19,976 nt of DNA from Proteobacteria bacterium UBA5122. Its GTDB lineage: Bacteria > Pseudomonadota > Gammaproteobacteria > Tenderiales > Tenderiaceae. The notes under the pieces are model-generated. The model worked only from the letters and a program-made list of their open reading frames with translations. It was not told the origin of the DNA and searched no databases. Below, in pieces: positions 7,564-15,233 of the stretch; the stretch's first letter is position 1, and each line of letters opens with the position of its first letter. The stretch spans positions 1 to 19,976 of the forward strand of contig DHYU01000043.1 in assembly GCA_002415485.1 (NCBI GenBank), in the 5' to 3' direction. A program made the position numbers and the translations under genes.

Positions 7564-8433
7564 ATGACTCCAGATCAGTACTGCCAGGACCGGGCCGCCA
7601 AGAGTGGTTCCAGTTTTTATTACAGCTTCCTATTCTTGCCGCCTGAGCAGCGCCAGGCGATTACAGCCCTCTATGCGTTTTGTCGCGAAGTCGATGACGT
7701 GGTCGATGAGTGCGACGACAGCAACGTCGCCCGCATCAAGCTAGAATGGTGGCGCTCAGAGGTCAACGCCCTCTTCGCCGGCAATCCCAGTCACCCGGTG
7801 ACACAAGCATTGAGCACCAGCATCAAAGTCTTTAACCTGCCGCAAGAACATTTCATCGAGATCATTGATGGCATGGCGATGGATCTGGATCAGTTCAGTT
7901 ACCAAAACTTCAAAGAGCTGAGCCTGTACTGTTATCGCGTCGCCTCCGTCGTCGGCCTGATGGCGGCCGAAATCTTCGGCTACCAAGACCGCATGACCCT
8001 AAAGTACGCCCACAACCTGGGCATGGCCTTCCAGCTCACCAACATCCTGCGCGATGTCGCGGAAGATGCCCAACGCGGCCGCATCTATATCCCCGCCGAC
8101 GAGATGGAACGCTTTGGCGTCAGTGTCGACGACATCCTCGATCAAAAGATGTCCCCCGCCGTCGTTGAGTTAATGAAATTTCAGGCACAACGTGCGCACA
8201 GCTTTTACGACAAGGCCTTCAGCCAATTACCCGCGACGGATCGCTACTCGCAAAAAAGCGGCATTATCATGGCCGCCATCTATCAGGCGACGCTCAAGGA
8301 GATTGAAGCCGATGGTTATCACGTACTGGACCGCCGCATCTCACTGACACCATTGCGCAAGTTGTGGCTGGCTTGGAAAACGGCACGCGCCGAAAAACGC
8401 CGCTGGCGGCAGTGGAAAAAAGCCGCCGCATGA
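7564..8433 (+). CDS. hpnD: Presqualene diphosphate synthase (HpnD)
   Basis: Trans-isoprenyl diphosphate synthase of the squalene/phytoene synthase family, 289 residues. HpnD condenses two farnesyl diphosphates to presqualene diphosphate for squalene and hopanoid synthesis at the inner membrane. The first aspartate-rich motif is REVDDVVDE (41-49). The second is QLTNILRDVAEDAQRGRIYIP (157-177, Asp164 and Asp168). The substrate-binding YCYRVASVVG (122-131) and GMAMDLDQF (103-111) are also present. The C-terminus is strongly basic (KTARAEKRRWRQWKK), suiting membrane association. Its stop overlaps the start of hpnE (ATGA at 8430-8433), so the two are translationally coupled. No clear ribosome site precedes the ATG. 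A phytoene synthase (crtB) reading is less likely because the partner gene is hpnE. Confidence 0.92.
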   Translation: MTPDQYCQDRAAKSGSSFYYSFLFLPPEQRQAITALYAFCREVDDVVDECDDSNVARIKLEWWRSEVNALFAGNPSHPVTQALSTSIKVFNLPQEHFIEIIDGMAMDLDQFSYQNFKELSLYCYRVASVVGLMAAEIFGYQDRMTLKYAHNLGMAFQLTNILRDVAEDAQRGRIYIPADEMERFGVSVDDILDQKMSPAVVELMKFQAQRAHSFYDKAFSQLPATDRYSQKSGIIMAAIYQATLKEIEADGYHVLDRRISLTPLRKLWLAWKTARAEKRRWRQWKKAAA

Positions 8434-9734
8434 GCGTTGCCATTATCGGCGGCGGCTGGGCCGGACTGGCGACAGCGGTTGAACTGCATCGCCACAACAT
8501 CCCATTCACGCTATACGAGGCGACCGACACTTTAGGTGGGCGTGCCCGCAGACTGGATGACAGCCCCTGGCCGCTCGACTGTGGTCATCACCTGATGTTG
8601 GGGGCCTATCATAATGTGCAACGGCTATTAGCCAGCTTCGGCAAGAAGGAAACACGGCGGCTTAAACGCCACCTGCTACGCCTGGATATTCGTGGCAAAT
8701 CCCAACGCATCACGATTCAAATCGCCAATGTCTCTCCCCCGCTACACCTGTTCCTGGGTTTGCTACGCGCGCAAGGGCTTACCATGCACGAACGCGGCAC
8801 CATCCTGCGTCTAACGGCACGCTTGGCGCGCAATCAGTTTGAAATAAACGAAGATGTACCCTTAGCTGAATGGTTGCGTCAGCAAGGTCAGACGCGCAAC
8901 CTGATAGACTTCCTATGGCGACCGCTATGCCTGGCAGCAATGAGCACACCAATTGAAAATGCCTCCAGCAAGATTTTCATTCACGTGTTGAAAGAATGCT
9001 TTGCCCATGCACGCGAAGATTCGGACATCCTCTTGTTTGACGGAGGCATCAGTCAGGCCCTGCCGCGACTCGTGCAACAACGTTTTGCATCATCGATTCA
9101 ATATCAACAGCCACTGCAAGCATTCACCGTTGAGCGCAACCGTATCAACACACTGCACTTTCTAGATAAAACGGTACAACCGCAACACGTGATTCTGGCA
9201 ACACCTGCATCGATCAGCCAACAACTGCTATCGCCGCACGACACGTTACGCCCTGTTTGCCAACAGATTGCCAACATTGATTATCAACCGATCTGCACCG
9301 TCTATCTAAAGTATCCACCCCACATCACATTAGCGACGCCCATGATTGGTTTGGTCGGCGGCCTATGCCAATGGGCATACGATCAACAGCAGGGGCATAT
9401 CGCAGTTGTGATTCGCGGCCCTGGTGCCCATACAGCGATGGAAGACGGCAAGTTATTTAACGAAGTGAGTCGTGAATTGCACGGTCATTTTCCACGCTGG
9501 CCTGCGCCCAGTGCCTGGCACATTGTGCGTGAACAAAATGCCACCTTTAACTGCCGTTCAGGTGTGGCGCAGTATAGACCTCAGACAGACACCCCCATCG
9601 ACAATCTATGGCTGGCGGGCGACTACCTTGATACAGGCTATCCTGCATGCGTTGAAGGCGCCGCCATCAGCGGCATACGCAGCGCACAGGCTGTCATTCG
9701 CGCCCTCGCACCTCAATCCGCCGCCAGCGCATAA
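8430..9734 (+). CDS. hpnE: Hydroxysqualene dehydroxylase, FAD-dependent (HpnE)
   Basis: Squalene-associated FAD oxidoreductase of 434 residues that removes the hydroxyl of hydroxysqualene to give squalene. The dinucleotide-binding motif VAIIGGGWAGLATAVEL is right at the N-terminus (3-19), followed by the ribose-binding Glu in TLYEATDTLGGRARR. CGHHLMLGAYHNVQRLL follows the Rossmann part. The C-terminal FAD contact is NLWLAGDYLDTGYPACVEGA. I chose the ATG at 8430, which overlaps the hpnD stop, rather than an upstream in-frame ATG inside hpnD, since the FAD motif starts directly after it. The last 22 bases overlap the 3' end of the convergent ATPase gene. HpnC, which makes hydroxysqualene, is not encoded nearby. 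Confidence 0.92.
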   Translation: MSVAIIGGGWAGLATAVELHRHNIPFTLYEATDTLGGRARRLDDSPWPLDCGHHLMLGAYHNVQRLLASFGKKETRRLKRHLLRLDIRGKSQRITIQIANVSPPLHLFLGLLRAQGLTMHERGTILRLTARLARNQFEINEDVPLAEWLRQQGQTRNLIDFLWRPLCLAAMSTPIENASSKIFIHVLKECFAHAREDSDILLFDGGISQALPRLVQQRFASSIQYQQPLQAFTVERNRINTLHFLDKTVQPQHVILATPASISQQLLSPHDTLRPVCQQIANIDYQPICTVYLKYPPHITLATPMIGLVGGLCQWAYDQQQGHIAVVIRGPGAHTAMEDGKLFNEVSRELHGHFPRWPAPSAWHIVREQNATFNCRSGVAQYRPQTDTPIDNLWLAGDYLDTGYPACVEGAAISGIRSAQAVIRALAPQSAASA

Positions 9735-11458
9735 ACCTCTTCGATCGAGGTAATCCCCTTACGCGCCAGCTCTAGCGCATTTTCACGCAGGCTTTGCATC
9801 CCCTGCTGCCGGGCGCGGGCACCGATCTCACGCGATGAACGCTCATCCATTATCATCTCTGAGATTTCCGGCGTCACATTCAACAATTCGACCACTGTGT
9901 TACGCCCGGAATACCCCGTGTAATGGCACTTGTAGCAACCTGCACCCCGAAAGAAGACCTCATGTGGCTCCAATGACAAACTCTCGCGCACATGCGGATC
10001 TATGACCTCCTCCGCCTTGCACTGCTCACAATTAACGCGCACCAGGCGCTGGGCCATCACTCCTAATAAACCAGAGCTCAACAGATATGGCGCGATTCCC
10101 ATATCCACCAGGCGAGTGATCGTCGATGGCGCATCATTGGTATGCAGCGTGCTGAATACTAAATGCCCCGTCATTGCCGCCTTGCCCGCAATGTGCGCGG
10201 TCTCTTCATCACGTATCTCACCGACCATGATCACATCCGGGTCATGACGCAGGAAATGACGCAGTGCATGGGCAAAGGTGTACCCCTTGGCGATAGAGAT
10301 CTGCACCTGCTCCACACCTTCCATGTCATATTCAACCGGGTCTTCAACCGTCAGGATGTGAGGGCTGCGTTTTTTAACTTCATTCAGAATCGCGTACAAC
10401 GTGGTTGATTTGCCTGCGCCGGTCGGCCCGGTGATCAAAAACATGCCGTGCGGCCGCGTAATCAACCGATTGATGATCTGCAGCTCCTGCTCACGCAGGC
10501 CCAATTGCGACAGCGGTCTGAACCCCACCTCTTTATCCAGCACGCGGATCACCACGCTTTCGCCATTGACGGTAGGAATCACCGACAAACGCAAATCAAT
10601 CTGGCGATTACCACGCATAACTCGTGCATGCCCATCCTGAGGCAGACGCCGTTCGGCGATATCCATCTGCCCCGTGATCTTTACGCGACTGACCAGTGGC
10701 CGAAGAATGTTGCGACTCAAGGTTCGTACATACTGCATCTTGCCATCGACACGGTAATAGACATTCACACGGTCCTTTTCCGGCCGGATATTGATATCCG
10801 ATGCACCGCGCATCACCGCCTGCAACACGATGGCATTAAGTAGGCGCACAATCGGTTTTTTCTGCGCCTCCTCTTCAATATTCTGAATGCTCTCAGCTGG
10901 ATGCTGCTCTTGTACCGGATCCATTTTTAGATCTTCAAGAGCCTCTTCTTCTTCGTATTGGCTATAGTATTTTTCGAGGGCTTTTTGAATATCCTTGGTG
11001 GAGGACATTACCGCATCAATACTGATCTTGCAGTTAAAGCGCAGATTACTCAAAGCAGACTGGTCCAACGGATTGGCCATGGCAATGATCAATACACCAT
11101 CGATAATGGTCAGTGGCACAGCCCGGTACTTTAGGGCAATGTCAGACGGGATCAGACTCAACACATCGACATCGACCTCGAATTTATCTAGGCGCACATA
11201 CGGAATGGCCAGTTTTTTCGCCAGTGCTATATTCAACTGCTCCACCGTCACCAAGCCATGTTCGACCAAAATCTGACCCAAATGGCGCTTGCCAGTCGCA
11301 CCTGATCCTTTCTGATCAGACAGGGCAATATCCAGCTGCTGCGAATTAATCAGTTGTTCGTCGAGCAGCACCTCACCGAGACGCATATCCGGCAACCGTT
11401 TATGTACTTTAAGCAGGGTTCGTAATTCCCCACTATCCTTCAAACTGTAAACCCGCAC
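9713..11458 (-). CDS. PilB/GspE/MshE-type secretion ATPase with N-terminal MshEN domain
   Basis: Hexameric assembly ATPase of type IV pili or type II secretion, 581 residues, cytoplasmic face of the inner membrane. The N-terminal MshEN-type region has two tandem LG.(I/V)L(L/V)..xL(I/V) repeats (26-49 and 59-82); in MshE such repeats bind c-di-GMP. A Glu-rich linker (169-176) precedes the ATPase: Walker A GPTGAGKS (344-351), Asp box ILTVEDPVEY, Walker B DVIMVGEIRD (408-417), His box TGHLVFSTLHTNDA (430-443), and zinc tetracysteine Cys477, Cys480, Cys508, Cys511. I chose the GTG at 11458 because AGGAG lies 7 bases upstream; an in-frame ATG at 11482 has no such site. No other pilus or secretion gene is in the window, so the machine it drives is unknown. 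It is divergent from the diguanylate cyclase gene, which fits c-di-GMP control. Confidence 0.9.
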   Translation of the reverse strand: MRVYSLKDSGELRTLLKVHKRLPDMRLGEVLLDEQLINSQQLDIALSDQKGSGATGKRHLGQILVEHGLVTVEQLNIALAKKLAIPYVRLDKFEVDVDVLSLIPSDIALKYRAVPLTIIDGVLIIAMANPLDQSALSNLRFNCKISIDAVMSSTKDIQKALEKYYSQYEEEEALEDLKMDPVQEQHPAESIQNIEEEAQKKPIVRLLNAIVLQAVMRGASDINIRPEKDRVNVYYRVDGKMQYVRTLSRNILRPLVSRVKITGQMDIAERRLPQDGHARVMRGNRQIDLRLSVIPTVNGESVVIRVLDKEVGFRPLSQLGLREQELQIINRLITRPHGMFLITGPTGAGKSTTLYAILNEVKKRSPHILTVEDPVEYDMEGVEQVQISIAKGYTFAHALRHFLRHDPDVIMVGEIRDEETAHIAGKAAMTGHLVFSTLHTNDAPSTITRLVDMGIAPYLLSSGLLGVMAQRLVRVNCEQCKAEEVIDPHVRESLSLEPHEVFFRGAGCYKCHYTGYSGRNTVVELLNVTPEISEMIMDERSSREIGARARQQGMQSLRENALELARKGITSIEEVYALAAD

Positions 11459-11465
11459 CCCATAT

Positions 11466-11470
11466 CTCCT
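11466..11470 (-). promoter_or_regulatory. Ribosome binding site deciding a GTG start
   Basis: AGGAG on the minus strand, 7 bases before GTG at 11458. The alternative ATG at 11482 would place this strong site inside the coding region and has only a distant AAGGA, so the GTG start is preferred. Confidence 0.65.
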
Positions 11471-11691
11471 CGCGACTAGCATGATTGGCGGCCATCCTTG
11501 GCCGCTGAATACTCTGAATTCTATTTAACTATTGCCGCCCAAAGCTAGCACCTAGATCCGGACATCAAGAACCATTTTTACATTAACGTTGATATCTTCA
11601 TGAAATCTGGCTACTTTTATGTCAACTTGCAGGGTCAGAGATTTGACGGCACAACGAAGTGCAACACATATCACGCCATGTCAAATTTATG

Positions 11692-11725
11692 ACTGTCATG
11701 CCCATATAAAAATAACAGTGACAGT
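11692..11725. repeat. Inverted repeat ACTGTCA / TGACAGT in the ATPase-cyclase intergenic region
   Basis: Perfect 7-base arms at 11692-11698 and 11719-11725, separated by 20 bases, about 87 bases upstream of the expected sigma-54 transcript start. The position suits an upstream activating site for an RpoN-dependent activator. The 353-bp gap around it also holds a looser interrupted repeat, ATTTGACGGC (11641-11650) against GCCATGTCAAAT (11675-11686). ATGTCAA occurs at both 11619 and 11678. Binding is inferred, not shown. Confidence 0.5.
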
Positions 11726-11768
11726 AACCTATTGATATTTAATGTCTTATGAAAAAAACAAACAAGCT

Positions 11769-11784
11769 TGGCACACATCTCGCA
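11769..11784 (+). promoter_or_regulatory. Sigma-54 (RpoN) promoter of the diguanylate cyclase gene
   Basis: TGGCACACATCTCGCA matches the TGGCACG-N4-TTGCA consensus at all key positions. The -24 GG (11770-11771) and -12 GC (11782-11783) are exactly 10 bases apart; only the second T of the -12 element and the base after TGGCAC differ. The expected transcript start near 11795 leaves a short leader carrying AAGGAG (11797-11802), 9 bases before the cyclase ATG. Confidence 0.75.
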
Positions 11785-11811
11785 TAGGTTAGCGAAAAGG
11801 AGATCGCACTT

Positions 11812-12741
11812 ATGACCAAGACAGAACACAGCTTCAATCAAAATACCGGCACGAGCTATGACCGCTTCGGTAACCTCGCCCTGAATTTTGCACCTGAACA
11901 GGAAAACAATCCTGATCTGGACAAGGCACTACGCCTCTCCGGCAAGCTGCAAACCACGCTGGATGTCGACAAGATCATCGAAATCTTCGCCCATGAAATC
12001 GGCCAGCTGATCGGTTTTGAACATATTCAATATACGCACCGCGAGCAGAACATCGACCTGCATTTTGGTGAGGCAGCACGCTTTTCCTGTGTGTATCGTT
12101 TGGTTGTCTCAGGTCATACACTCGGCGAATTGCTCTTCAGTCGCGACAAAAAATTCACCAAGACAGAAACCAGCCAAATGGAAACACTGCTCTGCGGGCT
12201 GGTATATCCGTTGCGCAATGCCCTGCTGTACCGCAAGGCCATCGAGGCCGCCAGCAAAGACCCTCTGACCGGTGTGCAAAACCGCTCAGCCATGGATGCC
12301 TCCATCTCACGCGAGATCGAACTGGCCAAACGTCATGGCAACAACCTCTCACTGTTGGCACTGGACATTGACCACTTCAAGAAGGTCAACGACACCTACG
12401 GCCACAGCATGGGCGACTGCGTGATCAAGGCCGTTGCTGAAGCCGCATCCGCCGCAATTCGCAGCTCGGATATGGTCTTCCGCTTCGGCGGCGAAGAATT
12501 TGTCATCCTGCTCAGCAGCACCGACCAGGCCGGCGCAGAATTGCTGGCCAACCGCCTGCGTCAACGCATTGAAGAGACTGTGATCATCTGTGACGGTCAA
12601 CATATGTCGGCCACAGTCAGCATCGGGGTCACCTCTTTGCACTCAGGCGACGACCGCGACAGCATGTTCTCACGTGCCGATACTGCGCTATACCAAGCCA
12701 AATCGGCTGGCCGCAATCGCGTTCGCAGCTATACTGTTTAA
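11812..12741 (+). CDS. Diguanylate cyclase with N-terminal GAF-like domain
   Basis: Makes cyclic di-GMP from two GTP. The protein has 309 residues and no membrane segment, so it is cytoplasmic. A GAF-like sensory region (about 37-145, starting DKALRLSGKLQTTLDVDKIIEI) is followed by the GGDEF domain: DPLTGVQNR (150-158), the metal-binding LDIDHFKKVNDTYGH (184-198), and the active site GGEEF (226-230). RSSD at 217-220 lies five residues before it, an intact RxxD inhibitory site for product feedback. It ends with FSRADTALYQAKSAGRNRV. All catalytic residues look intact. A sigma-54 promoter and an upstream inverted repeat precede it, implying control by an enhancer-binding activator. A small exported protein follows after 36 bases. 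The divergent MshEN-ATPase is a plausible target of its product. The ligand of the GAF-like part is unknown. Confidence 0.93.
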   Translation: MTKTEHSFNQNTGTSYDRFGNLALNFAPEQENNPDLDKALRLSGKLQTTLDVDKIIEIFAHEIGQLIGFEHIQYTHREQNIDLHFGEAARFSCVYRLVVSGHTLGELLFSRDKKFTKTETSQMETLLCGLVYPLRNALLYRKAIEAASKDPLTGVQNRSAMDASISREIELAKRHGNNLSLLALDIDHFKKVNDTYGHSMGDCVIKAVAEAASAAIRSSDMVFRFGGEEFVILLSSTDQAGAELLANRLRQRIEETVIICDGQHMSATVSIGVTSLHSGDDRDSMFSRADTALYQAKSAGRNRVRSYTV

Positions 12742-12777
12742 GACCAAAGCGTCTTTAACCTCATCTCAGGAGTCATC

Positions 12778-13068
12778 ATGCGCCGCTGCCTCGTACCCAT
12801 CATTGCCAGCCTCCTCTGCCTCAATGCCTCTCAGGCCTTGGCGGAAGCAGGCCGGACTGATGATACGGCTTCACAAACCAGCACCGCACAAACAGGCATG
12901 GCAGTGATGCCACAACGCGGTTTGACCATGGACGAGGTCGTGCGTTACTACGGTCAACCGCTCAGCAAAAAGGCACCGGTCGGCCAGCCCCCGATCAGTC
13001 GCTGGTATTACGATGGTTTTGTTGTGGTCTTCGAACAAAACTACGTCATCCACGCCATCGCCGAATAA
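12778..13068 (+). CDS. Small conserved exported protein of unknown function
   Basis: A 96-residue protein with a clear signal peptide (1-22, MRRCLVPIIASLLCLNASQALA, cut after ALA). A Ser/Thr/Gln-rich spacer to about residue 40 is followed by a compact domain. In that domain MAVMPQRGLTMDEVVRYYGQP, a Lys-Lys-Ala-Pro-Val-Gly turn and PPISRWYYDGFVVVFEQNYVIHAIAE look like a small alpha/beta fold reminiscent of BamE/SmpA-like modules. That likeness is only an impression. There is no lipobox cysteine at the cleavage site, so it is probably soluble in the periplasm. AGGAG precedes the ATG by 5 bases. It lies 36 bases after the diguanylate cyclase gene without a terminator between them, so it is probably co-transcribed from the sigma-54 promoter. 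I cannot assign a function. Confidence 0.8.
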   Translation: MRRCLVPIIASLLCLNASQALAEAGRTDDTASQTSTAQTGMAVMPQRGLTMDEVVRYYGQPLSKKAPVGQPPISRWYYDGFVVVFEQNYVIHAIAE

Positions 13069-13105
13069 AGTCCGCACAACGAACAACTTCCCGCGCCTGT
13101 CGTAG

Positions 13106-13111
13106 TATAAT
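13106..13111 (+). promoter_or_regulatory. -10 box of a probable aguA promoter
   Basis: Perfect TATAAT 70 bases before the aguA start. No good -35 hexamer is seen at 16-18 bases upstream, so an activator may be needed. The expected start near 13118 gives a leader of about 58 bases that contains a hairpin. Confidence 0.5.
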
Positions 13112-13126
13112 TTCCGCCGTTCAACT

Positions 13127-13153
13127 AACGACTGAGCACGCTCAATCGTCGTT
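13127..13153 (+). promoter_or_regulatory. Hairpin in the aguA 5' leader
   Basis: AACGACTGAG (13127-13136) pairs with CTCA...GTCGTT (13141-13153) around a CACG loop, with ATC bulged on the 3' side. It lies between the predicted transcript start and the aguA ATG, with no T tract, so it is not a terminator. It may be an operator dyad or an RNA control element. Confidence 0.4.
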
Positions 13154-13175
13154 ACCACTTGCCGGAATTTAACTC

Positions 13176-14219
13176 ATGCAGACACACACCCCCGTGTTGC
13201 CCGCCGAATGGGCACCCCAATCCGCCGTCATGTTGACCTGGCCCCACGCCCACAGCGACTGGCTGCCGTGGTTACCGCAGGTCACGCCTGTATTCACAGA
13301 TATCGCCTATCACGTCAGCCAGAGGCAACAACTGGTGATCTCATGTTGGGATCAGCGTCATCAGGCCGAAGTTGAAATGCACCTGCGCGAACGCGGCGCC
13401 GACCTCGACAAGATTCGTTTTTACCTGGTCTCCTCCAACGACACCTGGGCACGCGATCACGGCCCTATCACGGTGTTGGTCAACGGCCAGCCCAAGCTGC
13501 TCGACTTCATCTTCAACGGCTGGGGCAAAAAATTCGAAGCCGGGCTCGACACCCAAATCAGCGGCAAACTGTCGGCGCTCAAGGCCTTCGGCGATACGCC
13601 CATACGTCCCATCAACCTCGTGCTCGAAGGTGGCAGCATCGAGTCCGATGGCATCGGCACCTTGCTCACCACCGAACAATGCCTGCTCACGCCCACGCGC
13701 AACCCGCAACTCGATCGCGCCGCCATCGAACACACGCTAACCGAACTGCTCGGCGTGGATCGTTATCTGTGGCTCACAGAAGGCCATCTGGCAGGTGATG
13801 ACACCGACAGCCATATCGATACCCTGGCGAGGTTCTGCAGTACAGATACCATCGCCTACGTCACCTGCGAAGATGAAGACGATGACCACTACGCGCCGCT
13901 CAAGGCGATGGAAGCAGAGCTGCAAACCTTCCGCACCCGCGATGGTCAGCCATATAAACTCGTCGCCTTGCCGATCCCCTTGCCGATCATCGATGAAGAC
14001 GGCGTGCGTCTGCCGGCCACCCACGCCAACTTCCTGATCATCAATGGCGCGGTATTGGTACCCACGTATCAAGATCCAACCGACGCCATCGCACTGGAAC
14101 GCCTACAGCACTGTTTCCCTGATCGTGAAATCATTGCCGTCGACTGTCGCCCACTGATCTATCAATACGGCAGCCTGCATTGTGTCACCATGCAATTGCC
14201 CGCAGGCGTTGTTAGCTAA
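13176..14219 (+). CDS. aguA: Agmatine deiminase (AguA)
   Basis: Hydrolyses agmatine to N-carbamoylputrescine and ammonia, cytosolic, the first step of the arginine-decarboxylase route to putrescine. It is 347 residues of the peptidyl-arginine-deiminase-like pentein fold. Visible active-site elements are MLTWPHAHSDW (19-29), NDTWARDHGP (88-97, substrate Asp94), LEGGSIESDG (150-159), the catalytic His213 in AGDDTDSHIDTLARF, and the nucleophile Cys336 in GSLHCVTMQLP near the C-terminus. It is followed after 9 bases by aguB, the next enzyme of the pathway, which supports the assignment over a general peptidyl-arginine deiminase. The ribosome site is weak (GGAA about 9 bases upstream). The agmatine source (speA) is not in the window. 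Confidence 0.95.
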   Translation: MQTHTPVLPAEWAPQSAVMLTWPHAHSDWLPWLPQVTPVFTDIAYHVSQRQQLVISCWDQRHQAEVEMHLRERGADLDKIRFYLVSSNDTWARDHGPITVLVNGQPKLLDFIFNGWGKKFEAGLDTQISGKLSALKAFGDTPIRPINLVLEGGSIESDGIGTLLTTEQCLLTPTRNPQLDRAAIEHTLTELLGVDRYLWLTEGHLAGDDTDSHIDTLARFCSTDTIAYVTCEDEDDDHYAPLKAMEAELQTFRTRDGQPYKLVALPIPLPIIDEDGVRLPATHANFLIINGAVLVPTYQDPTDAIALERLQHCFPDREIIAVDCRPLIYQYGSLHCVTMQLPAGVVS

Positions 14220-14228
14220 GGAATCTTT

Positions 14229-15119
14229 ATGAGCACATCCCCACTCAAAGTCGCGCTGGTACAACGTGCCTGCAGCAACAACATCGAACAAAATCTCAAG
14301 GCCAATCTGGAGGCCATCAAACAGGCGGCCAACAATGGCGCCAAGTTGATCTTGCTTGAAGAGTTGCACAACAGCCTCTATTTCTGCCAAACCGAAGACA
14401 CCGCACACTTTGATCTGGCCGAGAGCATCCCCGGTCCCAGCACCGCCGCGCTGGCCCACGTCGCGGCCGAACACAAGGTCGTCATCGTCAGCTCGTTGTT
14501 TGAACGCCGCGCTGCCGGGCTGTATCACAACACCTCTGTGGTCTTCGATCAGGATGGCAGCATCGCCGGTCGTTACCGCAAGATGCACATCCCCGACGAT
14601 CCAGGCTTCTACGAAAAGTTTTACTTCACGCCCGGCGACCTCGGCTTTGAACCGATCGAGACCTCCATCGGCAAACTCGGTGTGCTCGTCTGTTGGGACC
14701 AATGGTACCCAGAGGCGGCACGCATGATGGCCCTGGCCGGGGCCGAACTACTGCTCTACCCGACCGCCATCGGCTGGGACCCGCGCGACGACAAGGCAGA
14801 ACAACAACGCCAGCGCGAGGCCTGGATCACCATCCAGCGCGCCCATGCCATCGCCAACGGCGTACCGGTCCTATCCTGCAACCGTGTCGGCCATGAGAGC
14901 GACCCTAGCGGTCTCAGCGACGGCATCCAGTTCTGGGGCAGCAGCTTTGTCGCCGGCCCCCAAGGGGAAATGCTGGCATTGGCCGACAATGACAGCGAGA
15001 CCATCCTGTATGCCGATGTCGACATGGGCCGCAGCGAACAAGTACGCCGCATCTGGCCCTACCTGCGTGATCGCCGCATCGACGAATATGAAGAACTGAC
15101 CCTGCGCTACCGCGATTGA
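14229..15119 (+). CDS. aguB: N-carbamoylputrescine amidase (AguB)
   Basis: Nitrilase-superfamily enzyme, 296 residues, cytosolic. It cleaves N-carbamoylputrescine to putrescine, carbon dioxide and ammonia. The catalytic triad is visible as Glu45 in LILLEELHN, Lys118 in GRYRKMHIPDDP and Cys155 in GVLVCWDQWYPEAARMMAL. The YFCQTED (51-57) and DPGFYEKFYFTPGD segments after the Glu and Lys are typical of the AguB clade and distinguish it from generic beta-ureidopropionases. It starts 9 bases after the aguA stop with AAGGA 7 bases upstream, so the two form an operon that ends at the strong hairpin at 15146. Putrescine made here would feed spermidine synthesis, whose by-product methylthioadenosine is the substrate of MtaD/MtnA in the same window. 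Confidence 0.95.
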   Translation: MSTSPLKVALVQRACSNNIEQNLKANLEAIKQAANNGAKLILLEELHNSLYFCQTEDTAHFDLAESIPGPSTAALAHVAAEHKVVIVSSLFERRAAGLYHNTSVVFDQDGSIAGRYRKMHIPDDPGFYEKFYFTPGDLGFEPIETSIGKLGVLVCWDQWYPEAARMMALAGAELLLYPTAIGWDPRDDKAEQQRQREAWITIQRAHAIANGVPVLSCNRVGHESDPSGLSDGIQFWGSSFVAGPQGEMLALADNDSETILYADVDMGRSEQVRRIWPYLRDRRIDEYEELTLRYRD

Positions 15120-15145
15120 TACAGCTAGTTCATCTGTAAAACGAC

Positions 15146-15181
15146 AAAAGCCAGTGCTTATCACCCAGCACTGGCTTTTTT
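15146..15181. terminator. Bidirectional rho-independent terminator between aguB and aroG
   Basis: Perfect 13-base arms AAAAGCCAGTGCT (15146-15158) and AGCACTGGCTTTT (15167-15179) with an 8-base loop. A T run follows on the plus strand and on the minus strand. It serves both convergent transcripts: aguB from the left and the DAHP synthase from the right. Confidence 0.92.
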
Positions 15182-15233
15182 CTTGGTTCAATGGCCTCGC
15201 CAATCAAGATGATCGCGGGCAGATCGAGGACAA

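Noticed and set aside
9513..9530. TGGCAC-containing string inside hpnE as a sigma-54 promoter
   Set aside because: The GG-N10-GC spacing fails and no gene start follows at a sensible distance.
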